In this document: positions 1-10,805 of the stretch, piece after piece
How positions within the stretch are numbered: position 1 is the stretch's first letter
Layout of the letters: each line of letters opens with the position of its first letter
Assembly (NCBI GenBank): GCA_030144725.1
Contig: JASKMD010000018.1
Location: 3,862,026 to 3,926,025, forward strand
Direction: 5' to 3'
Origin: Haematococcus lacustris
Lineage: Eukaryota; Chlorophyta; Chlorophyceae; Chlamydomonadales; Haematococcaceae
DNA: 64,000 bases
Program-made: the position numbers and the translations under genes
Notes under the pieces: generated by a model
Databases searched by the model: none
What the model was told of the DNA's origin: nothing
The model's input: the letters and a program-made list of their open reading frames with translations, nothing else

Positions 1-651
1 GAAGGCTGAGAGTTTGTCCGCTTGGCATCGAAGGTTGCGAAGGGTGTTGCAGAGTATAGCGATGTCGTCTGCATAGTCGATGCTGCTGACGGTGGCGTGT
101 TCCCCTCTGTCAGCCGTCGCTGATTTGAATTTATAGCCCCTCGCGCCCACTTGCAGCCAGCGCAGTAAGGGTTCGATATAGATGAGGAACAGGAAGGGTG
201 AAAGTGAGTCGCCCTGGATGGTGCCCCGGTCCACGGGTACCGGGTCGGTGGGGCCGTAGGGAGTTCTGAAGCGCGTTGTAGCGCCCGTGTAGAGGTCCTT
301 CACAGCGTCAGTAGCGTCCGTGGGGAAGCCTAGGTCGTGCATGATCCATAGGAGTTTGTCCTGGCAGGTGGTGTTGAACGCACTGGTAAAGTCCACCAGG
401 AGCGCGTAGATATCTGCCTTAGCCAGCTTGGCATCCTCGAGGGCCATGACAAGCATCTGTAGCTGTTGTGTGGTGTCCCTGTGGGAGCGGAACCCGGCTT
501 GGTTCTTGCTGAGCATTCCATTGGCTTCAGCATACTCAGAGAGTATCTTGGTTATGAGGCTGGTCCACAGCTTGTAAACGGTGTTGGCTAGGCCCACTGG
601 CCTGTAGGAGTTAAGGTCCGTTTCTTGCCCCTTGTCCTTGTAGAGCAGGCA
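1..651 (-). CDS. LINE ORF, reverse transcriptase core (continues past window edge)
   Basis: This is the same LINE frame downstream of the chromovirus insertion. The minus strand is open from 651 to 1. It contains QAGFRSHRDTTQQL, a motif A region LLVDFTSAFNTTCQDKL, a motif B-like GTIQGDSLSPFLF, and the catalytic YADD box at 64-75. These are standard non-LTR RT motifs. The right-hand fragment at 7167 ends in codons for TSDTC and joins in frame here at LLYKDKGQE once the 6515-bp element and one AGGCA are set aside. Thumb and C-terminal domains lie outside the window. Confidence 0.9.
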
Positions 652-844
652 TGTAACGTGGGAATGCGCCAGGCTATTATGCCAATAAGGCCGCCCGTTC
701 GTATACCCTCTAATAACCAGTGTGTAGTAGGAAGTGTGGTGACCGGTGTCAAAAGCCGGGTTCGACTCCCGGAGATCTCTCCATTGACTACGCCCTGAGG
801 TCTTGAGCCACACGACCTATTATTCGCTGGTTTAACACGTAACA
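652..844 (+). repeat. 5' LTR of the chromovirus
   Basis: 193 bp, TG...CA ends, identical by eye to 6974-7166. Positions 756-783 look like a tRNA 3' end: a 5-bp T stem CCGGG/CCCGG around TTCGACT, then seven bases AGATCTC, one base, and CCA. No matching 5' acceptor strand (GAGATCT) is found upstream in the LTR, so this is not a whole tRNA gene. The GGTTCGACTCC string also fits a Pol III B box. Confidence 0.97.
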
Positions 845-1072
845 ATGCTTTCCGACCGAGGCTGACGCCTCCGGGTCACAAAAATCGATTTCGAGGCGTT
901 CGTCGTAGAGACAGCGTGTGCAGAATACCCCGAATTTTTTAGCCGTATTGAGCACCACAACTGGCTCGCGAACTGCCGCGGAAGACTTAGTTTTCCGTGG
1001 GAGCCGCATCAGGAGTTAATTCTCAAGCAATACCGCGAGCAGCTGTGGGAGTGGTGGAAGAAGAAACGCGAT

Positions 1073-2833
1073 ATGGAAATCGATACAGACACCCGGGGTC
1101 AGCTTGTTCATTCGGCCTCAAACCAGCAGCAGGTACAACAGGTGCAACAGAGGTTAGCAAACCTGAGCACTGTACCACAGCAAAATGTTGCTGCCCATGG
1201 CGCGCAAGCAGCAGAACAGCCTAATGTCGCGGCCTTAGGCGCGCCCTTAACCCAACAACCCAGCAACGCTGCCCTTGGCGCGGGACAGCAAAATGGAGCG
1301 GCCAACGTCCCTCTCTTCAGCTTTACTCCCGTCTCAGGTGTGCAAACAATGCTAACGGGTATGCAAAGTGACCCAGCAGTCGCAAATGCTAATATAACAC
1401 TGCACTTGTCGACCGCAGTTCCCACCGCGCCCAGTGCGCTTCAGCCCCAAACACAAGCCCAACCTCAACCTCAGCCTCAGCCTCAGCCTGTGCAGCAATT
1501 GGCCCAAGAGGTCGCCGCTGCAGCGACAGTAGTCGCAGCGGCCGGGCCAGGAGAGGCCAAGACAGCGGCTATTAATGCCTTCACAAGCTCAGCTCAACAG
1601 CTGCTCACTGCAGCTGGGCGCCTGCACGCTGTAGAGCCGGTGAGCCGTGCAGAATCAGCAACTTTGCATGTAGAGCCCACGCAAGCGGCAAGAAGCAATG
1701 TTAGAGTCACATTGCCTGTAATTAAGAAATGGAGCAGCAAAGACTTGCTAGAGGGCAGGGACTTTGACATGTTTGTCACTGACATACGACGCTATGCGTC
1801 TGCTTTGAACCAGGAGCTCACTGAGACTCTCATGCTCCACACAACAGATGACCTGCGCAAGGTGGTTGGTGTCAAGGTGAGCCAAGCCCACAGCCAGGGC
1901 AAGGCTATGACAGCCGATGAAGTGATAACTTACATGAAAGAGCTGATAGGGTACCACCTGCATGACACCAAGCACATTGCCATGAATCGGCTTGTGCAAG
2001 GCCTTGTGAAGCAGCAACCAGGCCAAGCCGTGCTAGAGTACGCAGTAGCGTTCAGGTTAGAGGCCCTCAAGGCTGCTGAAGTGCCGCAGCCTATCCTCTG
2101 TGACATGTTTGTCAGAGGTCTCACACCCGACCTGCGTCAGAAATGCGCACGAGATAGTGACGGTCTGGTATGGACTGATCTGAATGCATGCATCCAGTAT
2201 GCTGCAGGCAAAGAGGCAGGCATGGCCAGCACCACCAAACCTGTTGTGGCAGTAGCACCAGATGCACAGCACAATGTTGTAGCTGCTTTGCCCAAGTGGA
2301 ACAGGGGTGATCGGTCTAGTGGCCGTGGTGGTTTCTCTCAAAGAGCCTTTGCTGCTCGCAATGCGCAGGGCATGTCAGTGTCGGATGATGGCCGCCACAT
2401 CCAGAATGTGGATGGCAGCTGGCGTGAAGTGGGTGGTCAGCCTGCACCGCAGCGGTATGTCCCAGCGGCTCAGCCCTCCCACCCTCCAACCCACCCCCCA
2501 ACCCACCCTTCCAGCGCAGCTGTGCCACAGCATGAGTCAGCGCCGCACCATGCAAGGGGTGCCAGGGGTGCGCGCCAGTACAGGTACAATCCGTACGCAG
2601 CACCTCCGCCCATGGGGCGTGGCAGGGGGCGTGGTGGCCAGCCTTCAGGATCAGCACCAGGCCGGGGAATGCCACCGGGCCGAGGCAGGGGCCGTGGATA
2701 CCCGCGTCAGGTTACCTGGCAGCCAGCTGAGACCTGGCCTGTGGCAGCAGCCCCTGAGTATCAGCCTGAGCTGTGCGAGGGCTGTGGCTATCCATTCCCA
2801 GAGTGCCAGTGCCCCTACGAGGCTGGTTACTAG
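1073..2833 (+). CDS. gag: Chromovirus Gag polyprotein
   Basis: 586 residues from the ATG at 1073, intact. The first 190 residues are Gln/Ala/Pro-rich and repetitive. Residues about 205-400 form the Ty3-type Gag (retrotrans_gag) helical region, including DFDMFVTDIRRY and DMFVRGLTPDLRQK. The C-terminus is rich in RG/RGG repeats (GRGRGRGGQPSG) and ends with a Cys cluster, CEGCGYPFPECQC, in place of a canonical CCHC knuckle. It should assemble the particle and bind element RNA. Pol lies downstream in another frame. The TAG at 2831-2833 and a TAG at 2848-2850 in the protease frame mean that simple readthrough would not yield Pol. Confidence 0.9.
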   Translation: MEIDTDTRGQLVHSASNQQQVQQVQQRLANLSTVPQQNVAAHGAQAAEQPNVAALGAPLTQQPSNAALGAGQQNGAANVPLFSFTPVSGVQTMLTGMQSDPAVANANITLHLSTAVPTAPSALQPQTQAQPQPQPQPQPVQQLAQEVAAAATVVAAAGPGEAKTAAINAFTSSAQQLLTAAGRLHAVEPVSRAESATLHVEPTQAARSNVRVTLPVIKKWSSKDLLEGRDFDMFVTDIRRYASALNQELTETLMLHTTDDLRKVVGVKVSQAHSQGKAMTADEVITYMKELIGYHLHDTKHIAMNRLVQGLVKQQPGQAVLEYAVAFRLEALKAAEVPQPILCDMFVRGLTPDLRQKCARDSDGLVWTDLNACIQYAAGKEAGMASTTKPVVAVAPDAQHNVVAALPKWNRGDRSSGRGGFSQRAFAARNAQGMSVSDDGRHIQNVDGSWREVGGQPAPQRYVPAAQPSHPPTHPPTHPSSAAVPQHESAPHHARGARGARQYRYNPYAAPPPMGRGRGRGGQPSGSAPGRGMPPGRGRGRGYPRQVTWQPAETWPVAAAPEYQPELCEGCGYPFPECQCPYEAGY

Positions 2834-2856
2834 GATTTTGCCTGGAATAGAAATGG

Positions 2857-5800
2857 ATGTTCTTACCAGGTGCTGAGCAGGGCCAGCTGCCGAACACATT
2901 GGTGTATGTAAGAGAGGTACACAATGGTGTTTCTAAGCAACCGTTCCTGACTCCCAACATCCTTGGCGCTGTCTGCACGTCAATAAAACCAAAGCAGCTA
3001 GCCCTCCCTTTCGTCTTCACAGCAAGGCTTGGAGGCAGAGAGTGTGTGGCTATGATTGACACAGGCGCCACGTATAAATCCTGTCAGAGAAGTGGCTAAA
3101 TACCAACCCGACAGCAGACGTCACTCTAGCACCACTGGAGCACAAGGTGCAGGTGCTTGCAGCAAACAATGTTGTGCTACCCATTACTAGCCAGGTGCAT
3201 GGAATGGTGTGCATGCAAAAGTCGTTGACACCTGTGGTGGCAAAAATTCTGCCTCAAATGCTTGATGGCATTGATCTGATTCTTGGTGCTGATTGGCAAA
3301 AGTCGCATAACGCGCTACTAGACGTCAGCACTAACATCTGCCATATCCAAGTTCAAGGCAAAAAACACAAACTCCATTCTCAACATCTTAAATTTCAACC
3401 TGGCATTGCAGTCTTGACCCACATGGCAAACAACAACAAGCCTGTGGAACAGTGCAGCGCGCAGCAAGCAGCGCGAGCACTCAGGAAAGGTTGCCCAAGT
3501 GTCTTGGTGTTGGTGCAACCTGATGATGGTGATGCTGCAGAAGGATGGCACAGTGGATCGCTTGCTTCTGTGATTGCAAGCAGCGCTAAAAAACCAAAAA
3601 CTGAAAAACATGTGCATGGGCTCATGCCCCAGAGTGAGGTGGATGCCTTGGTGCATGACATGTATCCCGAGGTCTTCCAAGACATGCCATCAGGGCTGCC
3701 ACCTGACCGTGGAGTTGGGCATACCATTCGCCTGATCACGTGCCACCTTATCAGCGTCCAAGGCGCTACACTCTCAGAGAAATGAATGAAATGAAAAAGC
3801 AAGTGACCGAGCTGCTAGCTAAAAAGCTCATTGAGCCTAGCTGCAGTCCTTACGGCGCTCCGGTCCTGTTTGTGGAAAAGCATGATGGGACTTTGAGGAT
3901 GTGTGTCGACTACCGAGCACTAAACAAGCTCACAGTGCGGGATAGGTATCCCCTTCCACGCATTGATGACCTCTTTGACAAACTACAAGGCAAAACAATC
4001 TTCAGCTCATTGGATCTGCAGAGCGGCTACCACCAGATTCGTATCACCCCTGAGGATATGCCTAAGACAGCATTTGTGACCCCTGAGGGCCAGTTCCAGT
4101 ACAAAGTGCTGAGCTTTGGGTTGACAAATGCACCGGCTACATTCCAACGTGCCATGAACCGTGTGTTCGAGAAACAGCTCAAAGAGGGCTTTGTGCTCGT
4201 GTATCTAGACGACATCCTGGTGATGAGCAGCTCACCAGTAGAGCATGCTATGCATTTAAAAGAAGTACTACAAGTAATGAAAGACAACCAGTTGTATGCC
4301 AAACTGAGCAAGTGTGACTTCAACAGACCAGAACTGAAGTTCTTGGGGCATATTGTCGGCAGGCAAGGAATTGCAGTAGACCCTGCCAAGGTGCAAGTCA
4401 TCAAGGAGTGGCCTGTCCCTACATCCCTCAAGGAGCTACAAGCTTTCCTGGGGTTGGCCAGCTTCTTCCGGCGATTCATTGCTGGTTACAGCACCATCGC
4501 TGCCCCACTCACACACTTGACCGGTGAGAAAGTGGCTGCCGGTACAAACTGGCAACAACTGGGAGAGCCTGCTTTAAGAGCTTTCAACGCTCTCAAGCAA
4601 GCTCTATGCTCCACTCCAGTGCTGGCGCTGGCGCTGATCCCAACCAGCCGATTGAAGTGTGGTCTGATGCCTCACTAGTCGGCACGGGAGGTGTTCTCTT
4701 GCAAGGTGGTAGAGTGGTGGCATACACCAGCCACAAGTTCTCCCCTGCACAGATGAAATACACCACAGGAGAGCAAGAACTTCTGGGTATCATCAGAGCA
4801 CTGCAAGAATGGCGCTGCTACCTTGACGGGGCCGTGCATGTGACCATTGTGACTGACCACAACCCATTGATCTATCTCAAGACACAGACAAATCTCTCCA
4901 GGCGGCAAGCCCGATGGATGGAGTTCCTGGCACGCTTTAACCATCACATTGAGTACAAGCCAGGGAAGGGCAATGTGGCAGATCCGCTGAGTCGCAATCC
5001 TGCTCTGACATACCAGATGACCAGCACTGGCAGTGATGACGATGACGGAGAGCCTATCATGGTCTCCGTTGGTGCCGCCCTATGTGTGTCTGGCGTGTAT
5101 GCCCTGGTGTTGACACGGCGCCAAGCTGGGCTGCTACAACAGCAGTCCACTGGTCAGGCTCCACCGGCTGCGCCATGCCCTCCAGCTGACACACGCCGCC
5201 ACAGACGCCCATGCGCTGATGGCCGGGCTGTCGTCCCTAACCCTGTCGCCCCATGTGATGAGTGGCCTGGTGGGGGGGAGACCCAGCTGGACTCGGCCAC
5301 ACACACACCTGCGGCGAGCACCGAGTACAGCACGACAACAGGTGACTCACTCATAGAGGCAATCATTAAAGGCTACAGCACCGATGAGCGGTTCGCTGAC
5401 CGTGCCTACACACAAGCCTATGAGTTGAGTGAAGCAGGGCTATGGATGTCCGGTGGCAAGGTGGTTGTGCCTAAGAGCCCCCTTGTCAAGAGGCAGGTGC
5501 TTGAGTTATGCCATGATGCCAACTATGCTGGTCACATGGGCATCAGCAAAACATGGCATGGCGTGAACCGCTACTTCACGTGGCCGGGCATGCGCAAGGA
5601 TGTGGAGGACTATGTGCGGCAATGTGATGCCTGCCAGCGCAACAAGCCCAGCACCCGTCTCAAGGCCGGCAAGCTCCAACCCCTGTCTATACCTGGTCGT
5701 CGCTGGGAAAGCATAAGTATGGACATGATTGTAAAACTGCCCAAGAGTGGGAAGCAAAACTATGACAGCATCATGGTCTACGTCGACAGACTCAGCAAGA

Positions 5801-6831
5801 TGGTGCATCTGGTCCCTACACACGAGGCAATCAGTGCTGCAGACGCTGCCCGGCTGTTCTATCGTGAAGTGGTGCGGCTACATGGCCTGCCGGCCTCGGT
5901 CGTGAGTGACCGTGGTCCTATCTTCAACAGCCAGTACTGGAGGCATGTGTGCGAGCTGTGCCACACTCAGTTGTGTATGTCCAGTGCCTACCATCCTGAG
6001 ACTGACGGCCAGACCGAAAGAGCTAACAGAATCATTGAAGAAATGCTAAGACATTATGTCGACGAGAACCACAGTGACTGGGCAGACCACTTGCCTTGGG
6101 TTGAGTTCGCCATCAACAACTCATGGCACGAGACGGTGCGCAATTCGCCATTCTTCCTCAATTATGACCAGCATCCGCTGACGCCAGCTGTGATGGACCT
6201 ACCACGCAAAGTGCCTAAGGCAGCTGAGTTTGTGGAGGGTATCGAAAAGGCTGTGCGGAAAGCCAAACACTGCTGGCGAGTGGCTCAGCAGCGGGTGAAA
6301 GCTTTGGTCGATGGCAAGCGACGTGAAGTCTCGTATCACCCGGGTGCACAGGTGTTGCTCAGTACTGTCAACATGAGAAACAACCAAAATGAGCAAGGAG
6401 TGCGAAAACTAAAACCACGCTATGTGGGGCCCTTCACAGTGCTGCGAATGATTGGCAAGGTGGCAGTACAACTGCATCTGCCTCCTAGCTGGAACCGCAT
6501 GCACAACGTGTTCCATGTGTCCCTTGTCAAGCCCTACTGTGGGAACCAAACGCCTAACTTAGCGGCACCGCCTCCTGTGCAGTGGCTAGAAGGAGAACCT
6601 GTCTATGAGGTTGAGAAGCTGCTGGCTCACAGGGTCGTGAAGCTCAAAGGCCGCAACCGGGGCAAGGGCCGGCCCAAGAGCAAAGAGGCGAAGAAAGGCT
6701 TGGAGTTCCTAGTTCGGTGGGCTGGCTACTCGGAGGAGCATGACACGTGGGAGCCACAAAAGAACCTCCTGAACTGTGAAGAGGCAATGCAAGCTTACAT
6801 TGAGCAGCATGGAGCACTGCCAGAGCTCTAG
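2857..6831 (+). pseudogene. pol: Chromovirus Pol (PR-RT-RNase H-integrase-chromodomain), broken by three frame changes
   Basis: Four overlapping frames carry one polyprotein. From the ATG at 2857 comes the protease, with IDTGA near 3056. The frame changes near 3080, and protease C-terminal sequence follows (DLILGADW). It changes again near 3737 into RT: FSSLDLQSGYHQI, FGLTNAPATFQ and the catalytic YLDDI near 4203. It changes a third time near 4620-4640 into RNase H (TDHNPLIYL), the integrase His/Cys zinc motif (CDACQRNK), the DDE core (VSDRGPIF, SSAYHPETDGQTERA) and a C-terminal chromodomain (FLVRWAGYSEEHDTWEP) that should steer integration to modified chromatin. The stop is at 6831. All domains and catalytic residues are present; only the frame is broken. 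None of the three sites is an obvious slippery heptamer. Either the copy is defective or the assembly has indel errors. Confidence 0.92.
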
Positions 6832-6960
6832 ATTTCATACTCTTTACTAATGCTTTTGACACTAAGCGCGAAGGCGCGAGTCCCGGCACTACCGCAAGTA
6901 GCCGGGGCGGGGCAATCACCTAGACACACCAGCTGAGGACAGCTGATTCAACAATGAACC
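6832..6960 (+). other. Chromovirus 3' untranslated segment
   Basis: About 130 bases between the pol stop and the polypurine tract, with no ORF. Nothing further recognised. Confidence 0.6.
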
Positions 6961-6973
6961 TGGTGGGGGGGAA
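6961..6973 (+). promoter_or_regulatory. Polypurine tract for plus-strand priming
   Basis: The purine-rich run TGGTGGGGGGGAA sits immediately 5' of the right LTR, the position where reverse-transcribing elements prime plus-strand DNA. Assigned by position and composition. Confidence 0.7.
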
Positions 6974-7166
6974 TGTAACGTGGGAATGCGCCAGGCTATT
7001 ATGCCAATAAGGCCGCCCGTTCGTATACCCTCTAATAACCAGTGTGTAGTAGGAAGTGTGGTGACCGGTGTCAAAAGCCGGGTTCGACTCCCGGAGATCT
7101 CTCCATTGACTACGCCCTGAGGTCTTGAGCCACACGACCTATTATTCGCTGGTTTAACACGTAACA
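6974..7166 (+). repeat. 3' LTR of the chromovirus
   Basis: Same length and sequence as the left LTR, directly after a purine tract and followed by the AGGCA target duplication. Identity over all 193 bases points to a recent insertion. Confidence 0.97.
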
Positions 7167-9883
7167 AGGCATGTGTCGCTGGTTTTCCATGTGGTGGGTG
7201 TGCAGCCTGTGGCCCACATGATGATGAACAGCTGGTGTATGGTGTCCCTCATCTCCCATGGCAGCATCTTGATGATCTCATTCTCAATGCCGTCTGGTCC
7301 TGGGGCTTTGCCCCCCGACAGCCTACTGAGGCATTCCTGGAAGCCTGCCTTGTCCATGATGGCTGTGTGTAGCCAATGTACGTTTTGGCAGGTGTGCATC
7401 GTGAAGGGGTCGTCCGCTTTGGCGCGGGCCCACGGGTAGTTTCTTGTCTGCGTGTTTGTGTAGTGGCCAGTTTTGGGGGTCGGCGGCGCCAGCTTCGTTC
7501 CGTAGGCATCGGTAATTATCCGGTTTAGGTCGGCCGGGGCCGTGCATATTTTATTGGTGATGGGGTCGGCTAGCGCCTGCAGGCCTTTGTGATCGGTGCG
7601 GGACGGGCGTAGAATGTATTTGTTCGCTTTCTTAGGCTGGGTGCTTATGAGCTGTTGCATTCTGACACGGGCTTGTGCGATGGCGAGTGCGGAGTCGTCG
7701 TCGTCTAGCTTGTGAATTTGGTCGCGGTACGAGTTGGTCAGCTGGGCGAGCGCGGCGTGCACGTGGTTTTCGGTTGTATCGTCGCCCTGGCGCGCTTGCA
7801 CCGCCTCCCTTGTTTCCGCATTTGTCGTATCCGTCTCTGGGATAAGTTCATCGATGGTTGGGTGCACGTTGTTGTGCTTGAAAAGCAACCTAGCCTTCCG
7901 GCTGAGGTCTCTGGTGGTTTTGAGCTTTCTGCCTAGTGCTTGTCTAATCCTACACATGGTTCTGCGTTGGTAGTGCTGGCCTCCCCTGGTTAGGGTCTTA
8001 GTGTTGCATGTCTTCATAGCTGTCGTCCTGCAGGTTTGCAGTAGGTTTGTGAGCATGGTAGCTGCGGTGTCTATAGCTTCCCTGGCTGAGAGGCCTGCCA
8101 CAAACGTGAGGCGCTGTGGTTGTTTGGGATTGGCCTTGTCGATTGTGGTCAGGAAGTGGATAGCATCAGTGTACATGGGAGCAAGGTATGTTGTCAGGTG
8201 TGCGTGCAGTTGTGGGGCACCTGAGCTGGGTTGTTGCACTGCCAGGCGGTAGGCTTCCCTGTCCTTATTGGTAATGGGGGTGGTGAGGATGGTGTGGCTG
8301 TGCTTCTGAGGTTTTTGTGGGGCTGCCAGGTCTATGCCCAGTCGGGCTGTACTAAGTGTGGCGGTGAGTGGCCTGTGGTCACTAAGATATGCGTGTGTGT
8401 CAACGTGCGTGCGGTGCTCAGGGCCGTGTCTTGCGTCGCGCGTCAGAATGGCGTCGATGCGGCTGTTGCAGTGCGGTTGTTGGTAGGTCCAGGCCCGGTC
8501 GCCGGAGTCAGCTTCGGACAGGCGCATCTCTGTGGCGAACTCCCTCATCATGTTGTCTTGTGTGTATTCGGTGTGTTCGGAGCGATCCTCTGTTTTCATC
8601 GTGGCGTTGATGTCTCCCGCCAGGATGAGTGAGCCGGGCAGGTGCCCAGTGGCTGCTCGTATGTGTTCTTGCATCTTTCTCCTTAGTGGGATCGCGTCGT
8701 CGTTGTTCCCCGAGGGCCAGTACGTGGCGACGAGTGTGAGCTCTTCGCTTTGCCGTTGGCGGAGGCTCAGGATGATGCAGCGGGTGTTTACATCCGCATC
8801 CGTGCACGGTTGTATCATGGTAGCTTGCATCTGGATGGCTAGATCATGTCTGATGCCAATGAGGACTTCGCTGTGGCCTTGGTGGCGGTGGACAGTATAG
8901 TTGGGCATAACCCTCTTCAGCCAGCCAGAGCTAGGGTTGTTGCTCCTGGGTTGGGTCATGGTTTCAGTCAGGATCAGGATGTCCGGGCTTTGGCTGTGCA
9001 CAAGGTTTAGAACTTCGTTTCTAGATCTGTGTAGGCCTCTGACGTTGAAGGTAGTGAGGGTGATGTGTTGCCGGTTGAGGGTGGGTGGCGGTGGGGGGCT
9101 GTGATGTTGGTTCGTACCAAGGTTGATGTCGGGCGTGGATTTAGTTGTCTCATCTATGGTGGAGACTGGCCCAGTGTTGTGGGCCTTAGCGGTGGGTCTG
9201 CAAAGATATTTGGACATGAGGATTTGAGTGTGTGTGTCGTTACCGTGTCTCTTGGTGACTCGAACGCGCTTTTTGGCGGCGTCGGTGGCGTTGTCGAGGG
9301 GCGCAGTGGGTCGAGGAATACGTGGCGTTGTTTGCGGGCGAAGAGTGACTGTGGGTGTGTCCCGGCGCTTTCGCGGCAGCCGGGTAGGCTCGTCGTGTGG
9401 GGGGATGCCCTCTGCTGTCGCCCTGCGCGTGCTATCGGTTGTGCAGCTGGTCGTGGTAGTGGTGGTCACGTGCGAGGGGCCCCGGGTCTCTCCTGCCTTT
9501 GTGTGGTCTGTGGTAAGATCTATCGGGTCCAGGTGATCTTGGAAGTGTGCTGCTAGCGCTGATGGGGTGGTGGCCTCAAGTGGGTCTGCTATCCAGATCT
9601 CCCTCCTAATGAATCTTGTGTGTCTCACGTCGCCTGTGCAGATAGTGAGGATGTTCCCTTGGAGGCTGCTCCAATCGTCAGGTGTAGAGAGTGGTTTAGG
9701 CACCCGGTTGAATGAGTCCAGTTGGTGCCAACCATGTGGTGTGTGCTTAATGGCAGTAGCGTGTTGGTGTGATAGTAGGATGACAGCCTCAGTGTGTGTT
9801 GCGCCGGTGCTTATTATAGCGTTAGTGATCGTCTCGGGGGTGATACTCTGGGTGGGTAGGTAGGTTGAGGCTGGATGCAGGTA
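7167..9883 (-). CDS. LINE ORF, middle part: end of second protease-like domain, APE endonuclease, start of RT
   Basis: This continues the LINE frame on the other side of the TA element. Its first 60 residues supply a His (HQHATAIK) and an Asp (HQLDSF) that could complete the second protease-like domain. A Thr/Arg/Pro-rich basic linker follows. The APE endonuclease spans roughly 9075-8310 and shows TTFNVRG, LILTET, LAGDINA and LSDHRPL, which hold the Asn, Glu, Asp/Asn and Asp-His catalytic positions of the family. RT begins near 7335 with GGKAPGPDGIENEIIK. The frame is cut at 7167 by the right LTR of the chromovirus. An apparent ATG at 9910 lies inside the inserted TIR, so it is not a native start. 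Confidence 0.85.
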
Positions 9884-10805
9884 CACAGTAAAGTGCCTAA
9901 TTCCGGCCATTTCTTTGCCAAAACCGTCATAACTTCTCTACCACTGCTCCAAAGTGAATGAACTTCATATCACTGAGTAGGGCTTGGAACCTGCTGCTCA
10001 GCAGTAGCAAGCTCATGTCTGGGCTCCACAGGCTTGAAACAACACGGCCAAAACTCTGACATACCCCCAAAATAGGGTGTTTCAAAACTAACTCTACCTA
10101 AATCTGGCCACTTGCAATACTCCCAACTTTGACTTAAACCCTACCCTGCATTTCAAGGCATGTATTCACCATGGGATTGATCACCAAATGCAATAGGAAT
10201 AGTTAAAGGAAGTTGTGTTGTGAGTCGTAAGTTAAAGCAGTTAATGCTGTTTTGCCACAACACGCACGGAAGAGCGCACAGCCCCCCTCTTGTACTTGAC
10301 GAGGGCCCGAGCGGCGGCTGCAAGCATGCTAGCCCTGTGGCGTGCCCCGTTAGAAGCTTTGCTAGACCTCCTAGCGCGTATGGCAGAAGCGGTGATCATC
10401 TGAGCAAGGGCCGGGGCCTGAGCTCTGCAAGTAGAAAAGCCATTTTTTGTTACATGCGAAATTTTCCGCCTAACATGGCAAGCGCTACCGCCGGACAGCC
10501 GCACATTTGACACAGCGCACCGACTGCACCATCTTTGTTACCCACCAAGGTATCTAGGAGCGTTGAGGAAGCTTCCTGAAACGCTCCTGGTAGTCGCGGC
10601 CGGGCCTTAACTCCGGATGCGGGTAAAACCGGCGGTCCCGGCAGTGCTAGGATCTCTCCTCCCACAATGCGCAAACATAACGCGACCCGACAACCACCCT
10701 TGTAACTACCTAACAATGCGATGCGCGGCAAAAAAACGGGGGCTTTCAGCGAAGAAACGAGAGAACACGAGGAACGGGGTGGCCAGAATTAGGCACTTTA
10801 CTGTG
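9884..10805. mobile_element. 922-bp TA-flanked inverted-repeat element (Tc1/mariner-like MITE) inside the LINE
   Basis: Terminal inverted repeats of 26 bp occupy 9884-9909 and 10780-10805, differing at one position. Both start CACAGTAAAGTGCCTAATTC. Each end is bordered by TA (9882-9883 and 10806-10807), the target duplication expected of the Tc1/mariner superfamily. Element plus one TA is 924 bp, a multiple of three, and both LINE flanks are in the same frame. No transposase is recognisable inside; the longest open frames, about 90 codons near 10220-10513 on both strands, have no motif I know. The left half is more AT-rich than the surroundings. It is probably a non-autonomous element. Confidence 0.8.

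Larger units (their letters stand above)
652..7166 (+). mobile_element. Complete Ty3-type LTR retrotransposon (chromovirus)
   Basis: 6515 bp, bounded by 193-bp LTRs that are identical by eye. The target duplication AGGCA lies at 647-651 and 7167-7171. LTRs start TGTAACG and end CGTAACA. Internal order is gag, protease, RT, RNase H, integrase, chromodomain, which defines the chromovirus branch of Ty3/gypsy. A polypurine tract lies just before the right LTR. No classical primer-binding site starting TGG follows the left LTR. It is inserted in the RT domain of the LINE and is therefore younger than it. Confidence 0.97.

Noticed and set aside
2857..6831. Programmed frameshifting as the explanation for the pol frame changes
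   Set aside because: Three changes within one polyprotein, at sites without an obvious slippery heptamer; indels are simpler.
9910..9910. ATG at 9910 as the start of a separate LINE ORF2
   Set aside because: The first nine codons lie inside the terminal inverted repeat of the inserted element; the native frame continues from the upstream ORF.
10220..10513. Overlapping 90-96 codon frames on both strands inside the TA element
   Set aside because: No transposase motifs and both strands open over the same bases.
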